From Candidatus Riflebacteria bacterium HGW-Riflebacteria-1 (GTDB lineage Bacteria; Muiribacteriota; Ozemobacteria; Ozemobacterales; Ozemobacteraceae): a stretch of DNA of 61,583 nt. Both the position numbers and the translations under genes were made by a program. The stretch is from assembly GCA_002839445.1 (NCBI GenBank), contig PGYB01000023.1, forward strand, positions 1 through 61,583. The letters are read 5' to 3'. This document shows positions 23,423 to 32,039 of the stretch, piece after piece (within the stretch, counting starts at the first letter, position 1; every line of letters begins with the position of its first letter). The notes beneath the pieces were generated by a model, which was not told the DNA's origin, ran no database searches, and saw only the letters and a list, made by a program, of their open reading frames with translations.

Positions 23423-24928
23423 TCAACGCTTAAAACGAGCTTTAAAGCCATTTAAAGTAACCCCTGTTAATCTAGAAATGCGACGCAGCACCACCCATAT
23501 CACAACCAAAGACAAAGCAAAAGAATTAGCATAATAAACAAAGTGGTTCTGAATGAAAATGTGCATACAACTCGCAAAGACTAGCAAAAATATACTATTT
23601 AAGATAAGCTTCAAATTGCCTAACGAAAAATGAGTTTTTGCAATAAAATGAGCCGTCACGACCATAAATACAAAATAATATATATAAAGAATCATAAAAC
23701 CAATGCCAGTGCCAGGCAACCCCCAAAGCTTACTACATGTGTAAATAAGTAATACATGAGCTAAATTTGCCAATAACTCTGCAGCACAAAAAAACTTACC
23801 TCGGCCTTGTGCAATTATGATGTAACTTAATGGCCACGATATAACCCTACCGAAAATACCATAAACAGACCATCTCAAAATTGGTATGGCATCGTTAAAT
23901 TTGCCGGAATACAACAATTCAATACCTATTGGAGCAAACAACACTGTTGCCAGTAGAGCAGGAAGAGCTAGAAGCAAAGCAATTTCGAGTTGAGCATTAA
24001 CTTCCTTTTCAATTAGGGCATTATTAAGTGCCACTGAAGCCAAGCGAGGATAATAGTCTGTGCCCATGGCATTTAAAACGAAATTAACAAGTATGCCTGA
24101 AACAGCAAAAGCGGCACTCCACACACCAACACCTGCAAGGCCAAACTGATTCGCAATGATCAGGCGCAAAAAATAGGCAACACAAACTCCTTGCAAAGCA
24201 GTCGCCATAATGGGCAAACCAAAACCAAGCAACTTTTTTGCCTCAGCAATTGCATGGGCCCAGCTAACCTCAATATCAGCAATAACAACTTTGCGCGCAA
24301 ACCACCAACTCGTAAGCAAAGCAAAAAATGAAGTTAAGATTAAGCTTGGAACAATACCAGCTTCACCCCACAGATAGAAGCAAGGAATACTGACAACTGT
24401 GCCGTTTACCGCACCAAAAACACTTATTTTTGCGACTGACAGAATGCGCCTGGTTCCTTGCAAAACACAAGTTTGGCCTATGGAAATGTTTGCAAATAAA
24501 ACCGTGATACCGAGGAACGCCACACTAAAAGCGTGATCAGTATTTTGGAATGTAATGGATGAAAGCCATGACGACAGGGCAACCGTAATCAGGCAGCCAA
24601 AAAAACCGCTGAACCAAACAGACAGGCGGAGAGTTTTTACAACCAAAGCGATTCGATTAAAATCATCTTGTCCACTGGCCTCAGCGATTGCTCTAACACC
24701 GCTTGCATTGATACCCAGATTTGAAGCCGTTGTAACAGGAGCAAGCATAGCGGTATACATACTCATCAAACCCACTCCTGCAGGCCCTAGTAATACGGCT
24801 ACAAATTTTGTACGGATCATTCCAATAACGATACTTATGAAAGCCGATCCTCCAATGATAGAAGACGACTTCAACACACTCCTGTATCTTTGTTGGTTTG
24901 CACTTGTATCTTTTTCATTGGCGACCAT
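23423..24928 (-). CDS. Wzx-type O-antigen/polysaccharide flippase
   Basis: This 501-residue protein with about 12-14 membrane spans belongs to the MATE/MOP polysaccharide translocases. It starts SSIIGGSAFISIVIGMIRTKFVAVLLGPAGVGLMS, the typical WzxE-like opening, and contains GRVISWPLSYIIIAQGRGKFF in the second half. It moves the undecaprenyl-linked repeat unit to the periplasm. Together with Wzy and the WecA-like enzyme it defines a Wzx/Wzy-dependent pathway. The Wzz, Wza and Wzc partners are not in this window. Confidence 0.92.
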   Translation of the reverse strand: MVANEKDTSANQQRYRSVLKSSSIIGGSAFISIVIGMIRTKFVAVLLGPAGVGLMSMYTAMLAPVTTASNLGINASGVRAIAEASGQDDFNRIALVVKTLRLSVWFSGFFGCLITVALSSWLSSITFQNTDHAFSVAFLGITVLFANISIGQTCVLQGTRRILSVAKISVFGAVNGTVVSIPCFYLWGEAGIVPSLILTSFFALLTSWWFARKVVIADIEVSWAHAIAEAKKLLGFGLPIMATALQGVCVAYFLRLIIANQFGLAGVGVWSAAFAVSGILVNFVLNAMGTDYYPRLASVALNNALIEKEVNAQLEIALLLALPALLATVLFAPIGIELLYSGKFNDAIPILRWSVYGIFGRVISWPLSYIIIAQGRGKFFCAAELLANLAHVLLIYTCSKLWGLPGTGIGFMILYIYYFVFMVVTAHFIAKTHFSLGNLKLILNSIFLLVFASCMHIFIQNHFVYYANSFALSLVVIWVVLRRISRLTGVTLNGFKARFKR

Positions 24929-24998
24929 TGAGACTTACCAACACAAGCTTTCTGTTCCAACCAAGATAAATTGGCTTAAAAACAATTTGTATATTTCT

Positions 24999-26096
24999 TT
25001 AATAATCATTTATTACCTTGCAAACATATGACGCTTCTTCAATTGCTAAAACGGGGCTAATTGGAATACTTAGCACCTCATTATGAATTCTTTCGCTTAT
25101 CGGAAAACTTGTTTCATTCCATTCAGCGTATGTACGCTGCCGATGCGGCGGTATTGGGTAATGGATTACCGTCTGAATATTATTGTCTGCAAGGTGTTGC
25201 TGGAGTTTATCTCTCTCTTCGGTCCTGACAACAAACAGATGCCAAACATGACTATCAAGATTTATCAGATGCGGAATGATAATTTTTGTATTTTGAATTC
25301 TTTCTCGGTAAAAACCTGCGATTTCGCGGCGCTTAGCGTTGTCATCATCAAGATGTTGCAGTTTAATTCTCAGAAATGCAGCTTGAAGCTCATCTAATCG
25401 GCTGTTAACACCTCGATAGATGTTTTCGTATTTCTTCTGGCTACCATAATTACGAAGAGCCTGAACAGTCATCGCAAGTTCATCATCATTAGTCGTGACC
25501 ATCCCTCCATCGCCTAAAGCCCCTAAATTTTTACCTGGATAAAAACTGAAGCCGCTAGCATTTCCAAAGCTGCCAGCTCGTTTCCCGTCTAAAATTGCTC
25601 CATGAGCTTGAGCGGAGTCTTCGATTACCAGCAAATCATACTTTTTTGCCAAATCACAAATTTTAGTCATGTCGGCCAATTGACCATAGAGATGAACTGG
25701 CATTATAGCCCTCGTCTTAGCCGTTATCTTTTCCTCAATCTTCGTTGAATCGATATTATATGTATTAATATCCGGCTCAATTAGAACTGGAGTCAGCTTG
25801 TTCTCAGTTATTGCTAACACCGTGGCAATATAAGTATTGGCAGGTACAATTATTTCGTCACCCTCTTTTATCTCGCCAAGCTCTTTATACCCACGTAAAA
25901 TCAAGCTAAGGGCATCAAGACCATTTGCAACACCAATACAATGTCTTACACCACAGTAAAATGCAAACTCTCTTTCGAATTTTTCGACTTCTTGTCCCAG
26001 AATATACCAACCAGAATCTAGGACATGTTCAAAAGCAACCATTAGTTCAGATTTATACTTTGAATTAATAGACTTAAGATCAAGAAAGGGGATCAT
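24999..26096 (-). CDS. fdtB: DegT/DnrJ/EryC1-family aminotransferase (FdtB-like)
   Basis: This 365-residue PLP enzyme converts a dTDP-3-keto-6-deoxyhexose to the 3-amino sugar. It begins MIPFLDLKSINSKYKSEL, the usual FdtB/QdtB start, and has ANGLDALSLILRG, ANTYIATVLAI, VIEDSAQAHGA and the PLP-lysine site FSFYPGKNLGALGDGG. ATG 26096 overlaps the HAD gene stop by four bases (ATGA), which settles the start over one 33 bases upstream. Its partner ketoisomerase FdtA lies 3.3 kb upstream in the same operon, so a 3-amino-3,6-dideoxyhexose is made. Confidence 0.87.
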   Translation of the reverse strand: MIPFLDLKSINSKYKSELMVAFEHVLDSGWYILGQEVEKFEREFAFYCGVRHCIGVANGLDALSLILRGYKELGEIKEGDEIIVPANTYIATVLAITENKLTPVLIEPDINTYNIDSTKIEEKITAKTRAIMPVHLYGQLADMTKICDLAKKYDLLVIEDSAQAHGAILDGKRAGSFGNASGFSFYPGKNLGALGDGGMVTTNDDELAMTVQALRNYGSQKKYENIYRGVNSRLDELQAAFLRIKLQHLDDDNAKRREIAGFYRERIQNTKIIIPHLINLDSHVWHLFVVRTEERDKLQQHLADNNIQTVIHYPIPPHRQRTYAEWNETSFPISERIHNEVLSIPISPVLAIEEASYVCKVINDY

Positions 26097-26740
26097 ATAT
26101 TCTCCAAGATATCCAAATTTATCTGACAAATTTCTTTAAAATATAAATCTGCGTTTAGCAGCTCTTTTGTCCTGAGGCCATTCGTAATGCCTATGAAAGG
26201 AATGCCTAACATTTTCGCTGTGTTTGCATCCTCTTCAGTATCTCCTATGAAGATTGCCTTACAGAAATTATAGTATTTTAAAGCCTCAAACTTTGTATTT
26301 TGCCTTAGCGGAGGGCAATCTATAATTTCATCCAGCAAAGAAAAAACGCCCAGTTGTTTCAACTGATTGATTAGGTTTTCCCTATTTTGCCTCATCGTTA
26401 CCAAAACAATCTTAAAGTTGCTTTGCTTCCATTTCACCAAAGTCTCTTTTGCTTTTGGTTTCAATTTGTCGAATTTCAGATATTGTGGACTTTCTATCAA
26501 CTTCATCCAGTCATCGAGAAAACAAGAATACAATGCTTGAAAACCGGATTTTTCAAGCAAAACATCTCTTTTAATCTTACTGCGCTTCATATCCCAGTAA
26601 GCATCTATATCAAGCGGTTGCCCACCATATCGATTGATTATTGCGGAATAACAGCTATAATGCCTGTGCTTTCCTTCTAAGACTGGCCCGTCTAGATCAA
26701 GAAAAATAACAACAGACTTATTTTTTTCTGCAAACTGCAT
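26093..26740 (-). CDS. HAD-superfamily hydrolase
   Basis: This 215-residue protein has motif I VIFLDLDGPVLEG (nucleophile and acid Asp), motif II IVLVTMRQN, a Lys in LRQNTKFEAL and motif IV FIGDTEEDANTAKMLG. A cap domain lies between motifs I and II. Members in sugar clusters remove phosphate from sugar phosphates, but the substrate here is unknown. It lies between a methyltransferase and fdtB with short overlaps, part of a four-gene cassette with the ATP-grasp and epimerase genes. Confidence 0.85.
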   Translation of the reverse strand: MQFAEKNKSVVIFLDLDGPVLEGKHRHYSCYSAIINRYGGQPLDIDAYWDMKRSKIKRDVLLEKSGFQALYSCFLDDWMKLIESPQYLKFDKLKPKAKETLVKWKQSNFKIVLVTMRQNRENLINQLKQLGVFSLLDEIIDCPPLRQNTKFEALKYYNFCKAIFIGDTEEDANTAKMLGIPFIGITNGLRTKELLNADLYFKEICQINLDILENI

Positions 26741-27413
26741 AAATTTCTGCGCAAAGATCAGGATAGTCTTTTCCTAACTCGAAAAACCCCTCAATCATAA
26801 GGTCGCTCCAATTTGCTTCCATTTGTTGATTGGAAAGCGGCTTAAAGTAAACCCCACCCGTTTCAACAACTTTCAAACCTGATACAAGAATATCCTCTTT
26901 TAATGACTTGAAAGTGTACACTCTTCTATGGCCAAGAGCCATATCTCTATCATTAAGCTGGCAAACATGATTGAGGAGTCCCATCTTTACAGCAGCCTGT
27001 CTGTGTATTGAATTTGCATTTGGTACACCGAGAAGTATTACTCCATCGTCCTTGAGCCAATTCATAGCCATTTGCAAAAGCTTTACTGGATTATCAACAT
27101 GCTCAAGAATGTGTTCCATCAATATGGTATCAAATTTTTCATCTGTTGCAAAATCTTCAAACAAAGAATGCACCTTAGCATGGTTCTTGTAATTTGGAAT
27201 CATATTAAGAAGCTCTTTTGAACCATCTACGCTGACTAGTTTAGCGAAATGCTCTACGAGAAATTTTGTCATTTCACCCTCGGCTGGCCCTAATTCAAGC
27301 CCAAATGAAGGTTTTATAAAGTTTTTAAGAGTTCTATATCTGTATTCTATGAGTTTTTTATCAAAATCGAGTTGACCATTTATATACCAAGAACCATCAA
27401 GGTTTTTTCCCAT
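26718..27413 (-). CDS. class I SAM-dependent methyltransferase
   Basis: This roughly 231-residue protein has FGLELGPAEGEMTKFLVEHF (SAM-binding motif I), LVSVDGSKELL, FDTILMEHILEHVDNP and GVILLGVPNANS. It is a type-11 methyltransferase. Two starts are possible: ATG 27440, with an unsuitable ribosome site, or ATG 27413, with a G9 run at -4 to -12 that could serve as an unusual Shine-Dalgarno. I prefer 27413. The upstream epimerase reads across this start in another frame, so expression may depend on the tract length. The substrate is probably a sugar of the repeat unit. Confidence 0.85.
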   Translation of the reverse strand: MGKNLDGSWYINGQLDFDKKLIEYRYRTLKNFIKPSFGLELGPAEGEMTKFLVEHFAKLVSVDGSKELLNMIPNYKNHAKVHSLFEDFATDEKFDTILMEHILEHVDNPVKLLQMAMNWLKDDGVILLGVPNANSIHRQAAVKMGLLNHVCQLNDRDMALGHRRVYTFKSLKEDILVSGLKVVETGGVYFKPLSNQQMEANWSDLMIEGFFELGKDYPDLCAEIYAVCRKK

Positions 27414-28320
27414 ATTCCCCCCCCCTTTTGCAATAATCATACTCCAGCTTCAGACCTTTTTTTAGTTCAACCTCTTCATTACCAAGAAGACTGTTCATTT
27501 TTGAAACGTCAAAAATAGAGTCATTGCTGACAGCACCGGCATTGTTTTCTATATTTGTCTTTACGTCCAGTCCGCTCAGATCAACGATAATCTTAACGAT
27601 TTCCTTGACACTCATCGAAATTGAGGATGCTATGTTCACGGGTTTTACATATTCATTAAGATTCGATGCTTTAATAATCATTCTGCACGCATCAGTAATG
27701 TAAAGAAAGCTTCTTTTTTCATTCCCAGATGACCAAATAACAACAGGCTCAGCATTCAGTATCTTTCTTATTGTAGTTGGAATTAATTTCTGATAGATAT
27801 CTTCTCCAGGCCCATAAATATGCCCCAAACGTAAAACTTGCAACAAAACCATGTTCTTTACCGACCATTCTTCAAGCATTTTTTCACAAAACAACTTTGA
27901 ATGCCCATAAAGAGAATGTGGCTTTGTCAAAGAATCTTCATTGATAACCTCTGAGGTATGACCATATACGTCAACAGTGCTTGCAAAAATAAATTTATTC
28001 AGTTTTGAAGTACATATCTTAAGTAAATTCTGAGTGCTTCTTATGTTAGAAATTGATCGCTCAATATCATTAACCTCTGAACCATCTTTAGGAATAAACG
28101 CTCCCAAATGATAGACAGTATCAATCCTATCTAAACCATTTTTTGCCAACATTCCTGCCGGGAAACTATAATTTTCGTGCCTGATACATTCATAACCTTC
28201 TACTTCAGTATCCGTAATGATAATGATTCGTGAGCTTCTATGAGGTTCTGAATTTCTAAGCATTTGTACAAAGTGCTTTCCAATAAACCCAGTTCCTCCC
28301 GTAACGAGAATGTTTTTCAC
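27397..28320 (-). CDS. NAD-dependent epimerase/dehydratase (SDR)
   Basis: This 307-residue extended SDR has NILVTGGTGFIGKHFVQML, VYHLGAFIPK, FASTVDVYGHTSEV and SLYGHSKLFCEKM (Tyr-x3-Lys), plus RSFLYITDACRMI. The exact sugar substrate is not evident. Its last residues (CKRGGEYGKKP) are coded across a G9 run, and its stop overlaps the methyltransferase start region. If one G were lost, this frame would run on into the methyltransferase frame and give a fused protein of about 540 residues. Confidence 0.85.
   Translation of the reverse strand: MKNILVTGGTGFIGKHFVQMLRNSEPHRSSRIIIITDTEVEGYECIRHENYSFPAGMLAKNGLDRIDTVYHLGAFIPKDGSEVNDIERSISNIRSTQNLLKICTSKLNKFIFASTVDVYGHTSEVINEDSLTKPHSLYGHSKLFCEKMLEEWSVKNMVLLQVLRLGHIYGPGEDIYQKLIPTTIRKILNAEPVVIWSSGNEKRSFLYITDACRMIIKASNLNEYVKPVNIASSISMSVKEIVKIIVDLSGLDVKTNIENNAGAVSNDSIFDVSKMNSLLGNEEVELKKGLKLEYDYCKRGGEYGKKP
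27417..27425 (-). repeat. homopolymeric G9 tract at the epimerase/methyltransferase junction
   Basis: Nine G on the coding strand lie 3 bases before ATG 27413 and within the last codons of the upstream gene. Changes in length would alter the epimerase C-terminus, the spacing of the methyltransferase ribosome site, or fuse the two frames. Confidence 0.88.
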
Positions 28321-29384
28321 TCAATCACCTTCAAAATTTTTAAGATTTCCTGTTCTGTCGTCAACAAAGGCTCCCTATCCATACTCCGAATCCAAAGTAA
28401 GCCATCAGGAAGTGGATTGATCTTTTTCGTTAAAGAAGGAAACTCTCCATAAAGCACGATGTCCTTAAATATTTTAGGCATATTGAGTCCAGCTTTTGTA
28501 AAAAAATAAACAGTCGTGAAAAAACGTGAAATATTAATTTCCGTAGGATTGGGAAAACCAGAAGAATCATAAGCCATATCAACCCCATAAATTCCATGAG
28601 GTCGCTTATCAACTGCTTGAATTGAATCAATGGCAACCTTGTTAACTTCTTCACAGGAATATGTTTCGCCGACTCTAGTAACCCCTGTTACTCCGGAAAG
28701 AGTTCTATTTCCAAAATTCCAAGACCTTCTTTTTCTAGTTTGAGCAACAACCAGCTCCCCTGCATGCCAAATGGAAAGCCATGTTACGGTTTCGGGAGTT
28801 AAAAGTTCTGCCGCAGTAAAGCTTCCCCAACCGTCATAACGGTCTATCCATTTGCTGGCAAATTCGAAGTCATTAGTAGGCAGTGCTCCACGCCCACCGC
28901 CACCAACTGTCGCTCTCAGCCATATTTTCCCACTCTCATCACCAAGCAAATCAAAAGCGCGCTTAAGGTCTCCAGGGGTTGATATTCCCATGGTTTTTGG
29001 AATCCTTATCCCCTCTTTTTCCCATATTTCAGCAGATTTGAATTTATCCACACACTTTTCAATAACTTCGTGTGTGGGCATGAAAAGCTTTGTTCCAGTA
29101 GCCAAAACATCATTCCGAATTTTTGATGCTTCAAGAATTTCAATATCGTTTTGAAAATGAATAAGATCTGGTTTCTCCTTTTGAAGTAACTTGATAACCT
29201 TTTCAAGGTAATTATCGTCTATGGCATAAGGAACAATATATTTCCGACGCGCAGCGGAAAGGATGAGGTCACTTGGCTCACTTCCCATTCCTATCACTTC
29301 TTCATTTCTCGAACACTCTAATAGTGATTTGATAACATTTTCAGAAGGCGTTCCGCCAGCACCAGCAATAAGTATTTTAGACAT
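28317..29384 (-). CDS. ATP-grasp (carbamoyl-phosphate-synthase-like) ligase
   Basis: This 355-residue protein opens SKILIAGAGGTPSENVIKSLL (pre-ATP-grasp Rossmann domain). It has the ATP-grasp core with KIWLRATVGGGGRGAL (ATP-binding lysine and glycine loop), FTAAELLTPETVTWLSIW and GVDMAYDSSGFPNPTEIN (metal-binding Asp and Glu). Enzymes of this class join a carboxylate to an amine through an acyl phosphate. In a glycan operon, amidation of a sugar acid or addition of an amino acid is plausible. ATG 29384 is chosen because the Rossmann motif follows at once. It overlaps the epimerase by four bases. Confidence 0.78.
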   Translation of the reverse strand: MSKILIAGAGGTPSENVIKSLLECSRNEEVIGMGSEPSDLILSAARRKYIVPYAIDDNYLEKVIKLLQKEKPDLIHFQNDIEILEASKIRNDVLATGTKLFMPTHEVIEKCVDKFKSAEIWEKEGIRIPKTMGISTPGDLKRAFDLLGDESGKIWLRATVGGGGRGALPTNDFEFASKWIDRYDGWGSFTAAELLTPETVTWLSIWHAGELVVAQTRKRRSWNFGNRTLSGVTGVTRVGETYSCEEVNKVAIDSIQAVDKRPHGIYGVDMAYDSSGFPNPTEINISRFFTTVYFFTKAGLNMPKIFKDIVLYGEFPSLTKKINPLPDGLLWIRSMDREPLLTTEQEILKILKVIE

Positions 29385-29778
29385 TTTGAACACACTCCTG
29401 AAAAGCTTGATAATCTCTGATATAATCGTTCCCGTCATAATGCTCGCTAGCTAAGACCATAAGAACACAATCTGGCGTAAAATCATACATTTCCCGCCAT
29501 ACCATTTTTCCTACATATAGGCCTTTTGATGGTGAATCCAATAAGACTTCAGCTGTTTTGTGCCCATTGTCGAGGTGAAACTTACAGCTGCCTGAAACAC
29601 AAATAGCAATCTGCTCCAAATCTTTGTGAGCATGGAAACCACGACGCACATCCATTTTTGTGTCAAAGATGTAATACACTCGTTTAATTTCAAACGGTAT
29701 ATCTTTATTACCTTCAACAACAGTCAAAGAACCACGCTCATCGCCCTTGATCTGCAAATCATAAAATTTATATTCCAT
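29377..29778 (-). CDS. fdtA: dTDP-4-dehydro-6-deoxy-glucose 3,4-ketoisomerase (FdtA/WxcM cupin)
   Basis: This 133-residue cupin has DLQIKGDERGSLTVVEG, VYYIFDTKMDVRRGFHAHKDL (metal/substrate His residues) and EHYDGNDYIRDY near the end, all typical of FdtA/QdtA/TylM3-type ketoisomerases. It converts the RmlB product dTDP-4-keto-6-deoxyglucose to the 3-keto isomer for FdtB. It overlaps the ATP-grasp start by 8 bases and follows rfbA by 18 bases. Confidence 0.92.
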   Translation of the reverse strand: MEYKFYDLQIKGDERGSLTVVEGNKDIPFEIKRVYYIFDTKMDVRRGFHAHKDLEQIAICVSGSCKFHLDNGHKTAEVLLDSPSKGLYVGKMVWREMYDFTPDCVLMVLASEHYDGNDYIRDYQAFQECVQNV

Positions 29779-29796
29779 AAATCAATCTTACCTTGC

Positions 29797-30660
29797 TCAT
29801 TTAATCAAACCACGCAAATATCCGCCAAAGCTTGAATTTTTGTAAAAATCAGCTGCTTGCAAAAGCTGTTCTTCGTAAATCCATTTATTTAACCATGCTA
29901 TTTCTTCAAGGCAGGCGATCTTGAAGCCCTGCCTATGCTCAATAGTCTGAACAAACTGACCGGCGTCGATAAGGCTATCGTAAGTTCCTGTGTCAAGCCA
30001 CGCAAAACCTCGGCCAAGCAAGTGCACACACAACTTGCCCGCGTTAAGATATTCCCTGTTTACATCGGTAATTTCAAGCTCACCCCGCGCGCTGGGCTTG
30101 ATATTTTTAGCAACATTTACTACAGTTTTGTCATAAAAATACAGGCCTGGAACAGCACAGTTGCTCTTAGGCTTTTTCGGTTTTTCTTCGAGGCTGACTG
30201 CTTTGCCTTCTGCGTCAAACTCAACTACTCCATACCGTTCCGGATCTTTAACCGGATAACCGAATATTACTCCGCCATCAGCAACTGCCGCAGCTTTCTT
30301 CAAAACAGAGGAAAATCCTTGGCCGTAAAAGATATTGTCGCCAAGAATAAGACAGACACTGTCTGAGCCAATAAAATTCTCACCAATTATAAAGGCTTGA
30401 GCGAGTCCGCCCGGATTGGGTTGCACGGCATAATCTAGACTGACGCCCCATTGTGAGCCATCACCAAGCAATTCTTGAAAGCGCGGAGTATCACCTGGAG
30501 TTGAGATTATCAAGACTTCCCTGATACCTGCTAGCATGAGAACCGAAAGCGGGTAATAAATCATTGGTTTGTCGTAAATAGGCAAAAGTTGCTTACTGGT
30601 CACCAATGTGATTGGATAAAGGCGCGTGCCAGAGCCGCCGGCCAGAATGATTCCCTTCAT
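29797..30660 (-). CDS. rfbA: glucose-1-phosphate thymidylyltransferase (copy B)
   Basis: This 287-residue RmlA has MKGIILAGGSGTRLYPITLV, PIYDKPMIYYPLSVLMLAGI, LILGDNIFYGQG, SLEEKPKKPKSNCAVPGLYF and AWLDTGTYDSL. It is diverged from copy A at 7032 throughout, so the two arrived independently. It overlaps rfbB by four bases. Its dTDP-glucose feeds both the rhamnose and 3-amino-sugar routes. Confidence 0.95.
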   Translation of the reverse strand: MKGIILAGGSGTRLYPITLVTSKQLLPIYDKPMIYYPLSVLMLAGIREVLIISTPGDTPRFQELLGDGSQWGVSLDYAVQPNPGGLAQAFIIGENFIGSDSVCLILGDNIFYGQGFSSVLKKAAAVADGGVIFGYPVKDPERYGVVEFDAEGKAVSLEEKPKKPKSNCAVPGLYFYDKTVVNVAKNIKPSARGELEITDVNREYLNAGKLCVHLLGRGFAWLDTGTYDSLIDAGQFVQTIEHRQGFKIACLEEIAWLNKWIYEEQLLQAADFYKNSSFGGYLRGLIK

Positions 30661-31697
30661 TGTTTCGTGCCCAGCCTTTCACGTTGATATTTTTCCCGAA
30701 GGGGTTCCCACCAACATTGATTTTCAAGATACCATTGAACCGTCTTGCGCAAGCCAGTGGCAAATGTTTCGAGCGGTTTCCAGCCAAGCTCGCGTTCGAT
30801 TTTACCTGCGTCGATAGCGTAGCGCAGATCGTGACCTGGGCGATCGGCCACAAATGTTATTTGTTCCGCGTATTTTCTGCCATCCTGGCGGGGTCTCAAT
30901 TCATCAAGAATCGAGCAGATGTTTTTTACGACTTCAATATTCTGCTTTTCATTATGTCCGCCAATGTTGTAAGTGTTACCGGCAGCGCCTTCTATCGCGA
31001 CTCTTATCAGTGCACGGGCATGGTCTGTAACATACAGCCAGTCACGGACCTGCTCGCCTTTTCCGTAGACAGGCAAAGGCTTGCCTTCCATGGCGTTAAG
31101 AATAACTAAAGGGACAAGCTTTTCTGGAAAATGATACGGTCCGTAATTATTAGAACAGTTGGTAATTACAGTATTCAAACCATAGGTGCGCTGCCATGCG
31201 CGCACAAGATGGTCTGAACTGGCTTTGCTGGCAGAATACGGCGAGCTTGGGTCATATGGCGTCTCCTCGGTAAACAGACTGTCGTCAAGTTCAAGATCGC
31301 CATAGACTTCATCGGTTGAAATGTGATGAAAACGAAAATCAGGTTTTGTTCTGGCATAGCTTCTGGCAATTTCGAGCAGATTGCATGTGCCAAAAATATT
31401 GGTGTGGATGAATTGAGCCGGGCCATCAATAGACCGATCGACATGCGACTCTGCTGCCAGATGCATTATCAAGTCAGGTTGAAAGCTGGTAAAAGCTTCT
31501 TCTACGTCTTTACGATCACAGATATCAATCTGTAGAAAGCTGTAACGGGGCGAAACTGAAACTTCTCTGAGAGATTCCAGATTTCCGGCATAAGTAAGCT
31601 TGTCGATATTCAGAACCTGATGCCCGGTTTCGTTAATCAATTGTCTGATCACTGCTGAACCAATAAATCCGGCACCGCCAGTCACGATTATTTTCAT
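30657..31697 (-). CDS. rfbB: dTDP-glucose 4,6-dehydratase
   Basis: This 346-residue extended SDR has KIIVTGGAGFIGSAVIRQL, HLAAESHVDRSIDGPAQFI, HISTDEVYGDLELDD (catalytic Asp-Glu), YSASKASSDHLVRAW (Tyr-x3-Lys) and NCSNNYGPYHFPEKL. It makes dTDP-4-keto-6-deoxyglucose, the branch point for RmlC/RmlD and FdtA/FdtB. It overlaps the regulator gene upstream by four bases and rfbA downstream by four bases, so the three are one translational unit. Confidence 0.96.
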   Translation of the reverse strand: MKIIVTGGAGFIGSAVIRQLINETGHQVLNIDKLTYAGNLESLREVSVSPRYSFLQIDICDRKDVEEAFTSFQPDLIMHLAAESHVDRSIDGPAQFIHTNIFGTCNLLEIARSYARTKPDFRFHHISTDEVYGDLELDDSLFTEETPYDPSSPYSASKASSDHLVRAWQRTYGLNTVITNCSNNYGPYHFPEKLVPLVILNAMEGKPLPVYGKGEQVRDWLYVTDHARALIRVAIEGAAGNTYNIGGHNEKQNIEVVKNICSILDELRPRQDGRKYAEQITFVADRPGHDLRYAIDAGKIERELGWKPLETFATGLRKTVQWYLENQCWWEPLREKYQRERLGTKQ

Positions 31698-32026
31698 AAG
31701 GATTCCTCGATGTGTTTTACTTCTTCTTTGAGCTGCACTATCTCATCACGTATTCTGTCATATTCCTGCATTTTCACTTTGAGAAAACGCAGGGTTACGG
31801 CGGCTTTTTCGCTTACGCCGGCGGTGGTGAGTTTGTAGAGGTAGCTGCGCTTGTTGTTGCTTTCGATAAAGTTTTCCGCCTTGACCAGTCCTTTATCGAG
31901 CAGGGCCTTGAGGCAGTAGTTTAGCTTGCCGAGGCTCATTTCGAGGTTAGAGGCCAGGCGGCGCTGGTTGGTCGCCGGGCTTTCTTCGATGGCTTTGAAT
32001 AGTTTGTAGGTGGTTTCGTCGTTCAT
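31694..32026 (-). CDS. MarR-family EPS-associated transcriptional regulator
   Basis: This 110-residue winged-helix protein (MNDETTYKLFKAIEESPATN, then QRRLASNLEMSLGKLNYCLKALLDKGLVKAENF) ends with a coiled-coil-forming tail (YDRIRDEIVQLKEEVKHIEE). It matches the small MarR-like regulators that sit at the head of exopolysaccharide operons. It is the first gene of the minus-strand operon and overlaps rfbB by four bases, so it very probably controls its own transcript. No operator could be identified with confidence. Confidence 0.88.
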   Translation of the reverse strand: MNDETTYKLFKAIEESPATNQRRLASNLEMSLGKLNYCLKALLDKGLVKAENFIESNNKRSYLYKLTTAGVSEKAAVTLRFLKVKMQEYDRIRDEIVQLKEEVKHIEESL

Positions 32027-32039
32027 ATAAGAGATTTAT

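Noticed and set aside
27413..27440. Simple assembly error as the explanation of the poly-C run
   Set aside because: Error cannot be excluded from sequence alone, but all three runs leave the adjoining genes in their correct frame, which argues against random miscalls.
29797..30660. The two intact rfbA genes as a recent duplication
   Set aside because: They differ throughout, unlike the 3867-4216 relic, which is nearly identical to the copy at 7032; the 29797 copy belongs to the exchanged cassette.
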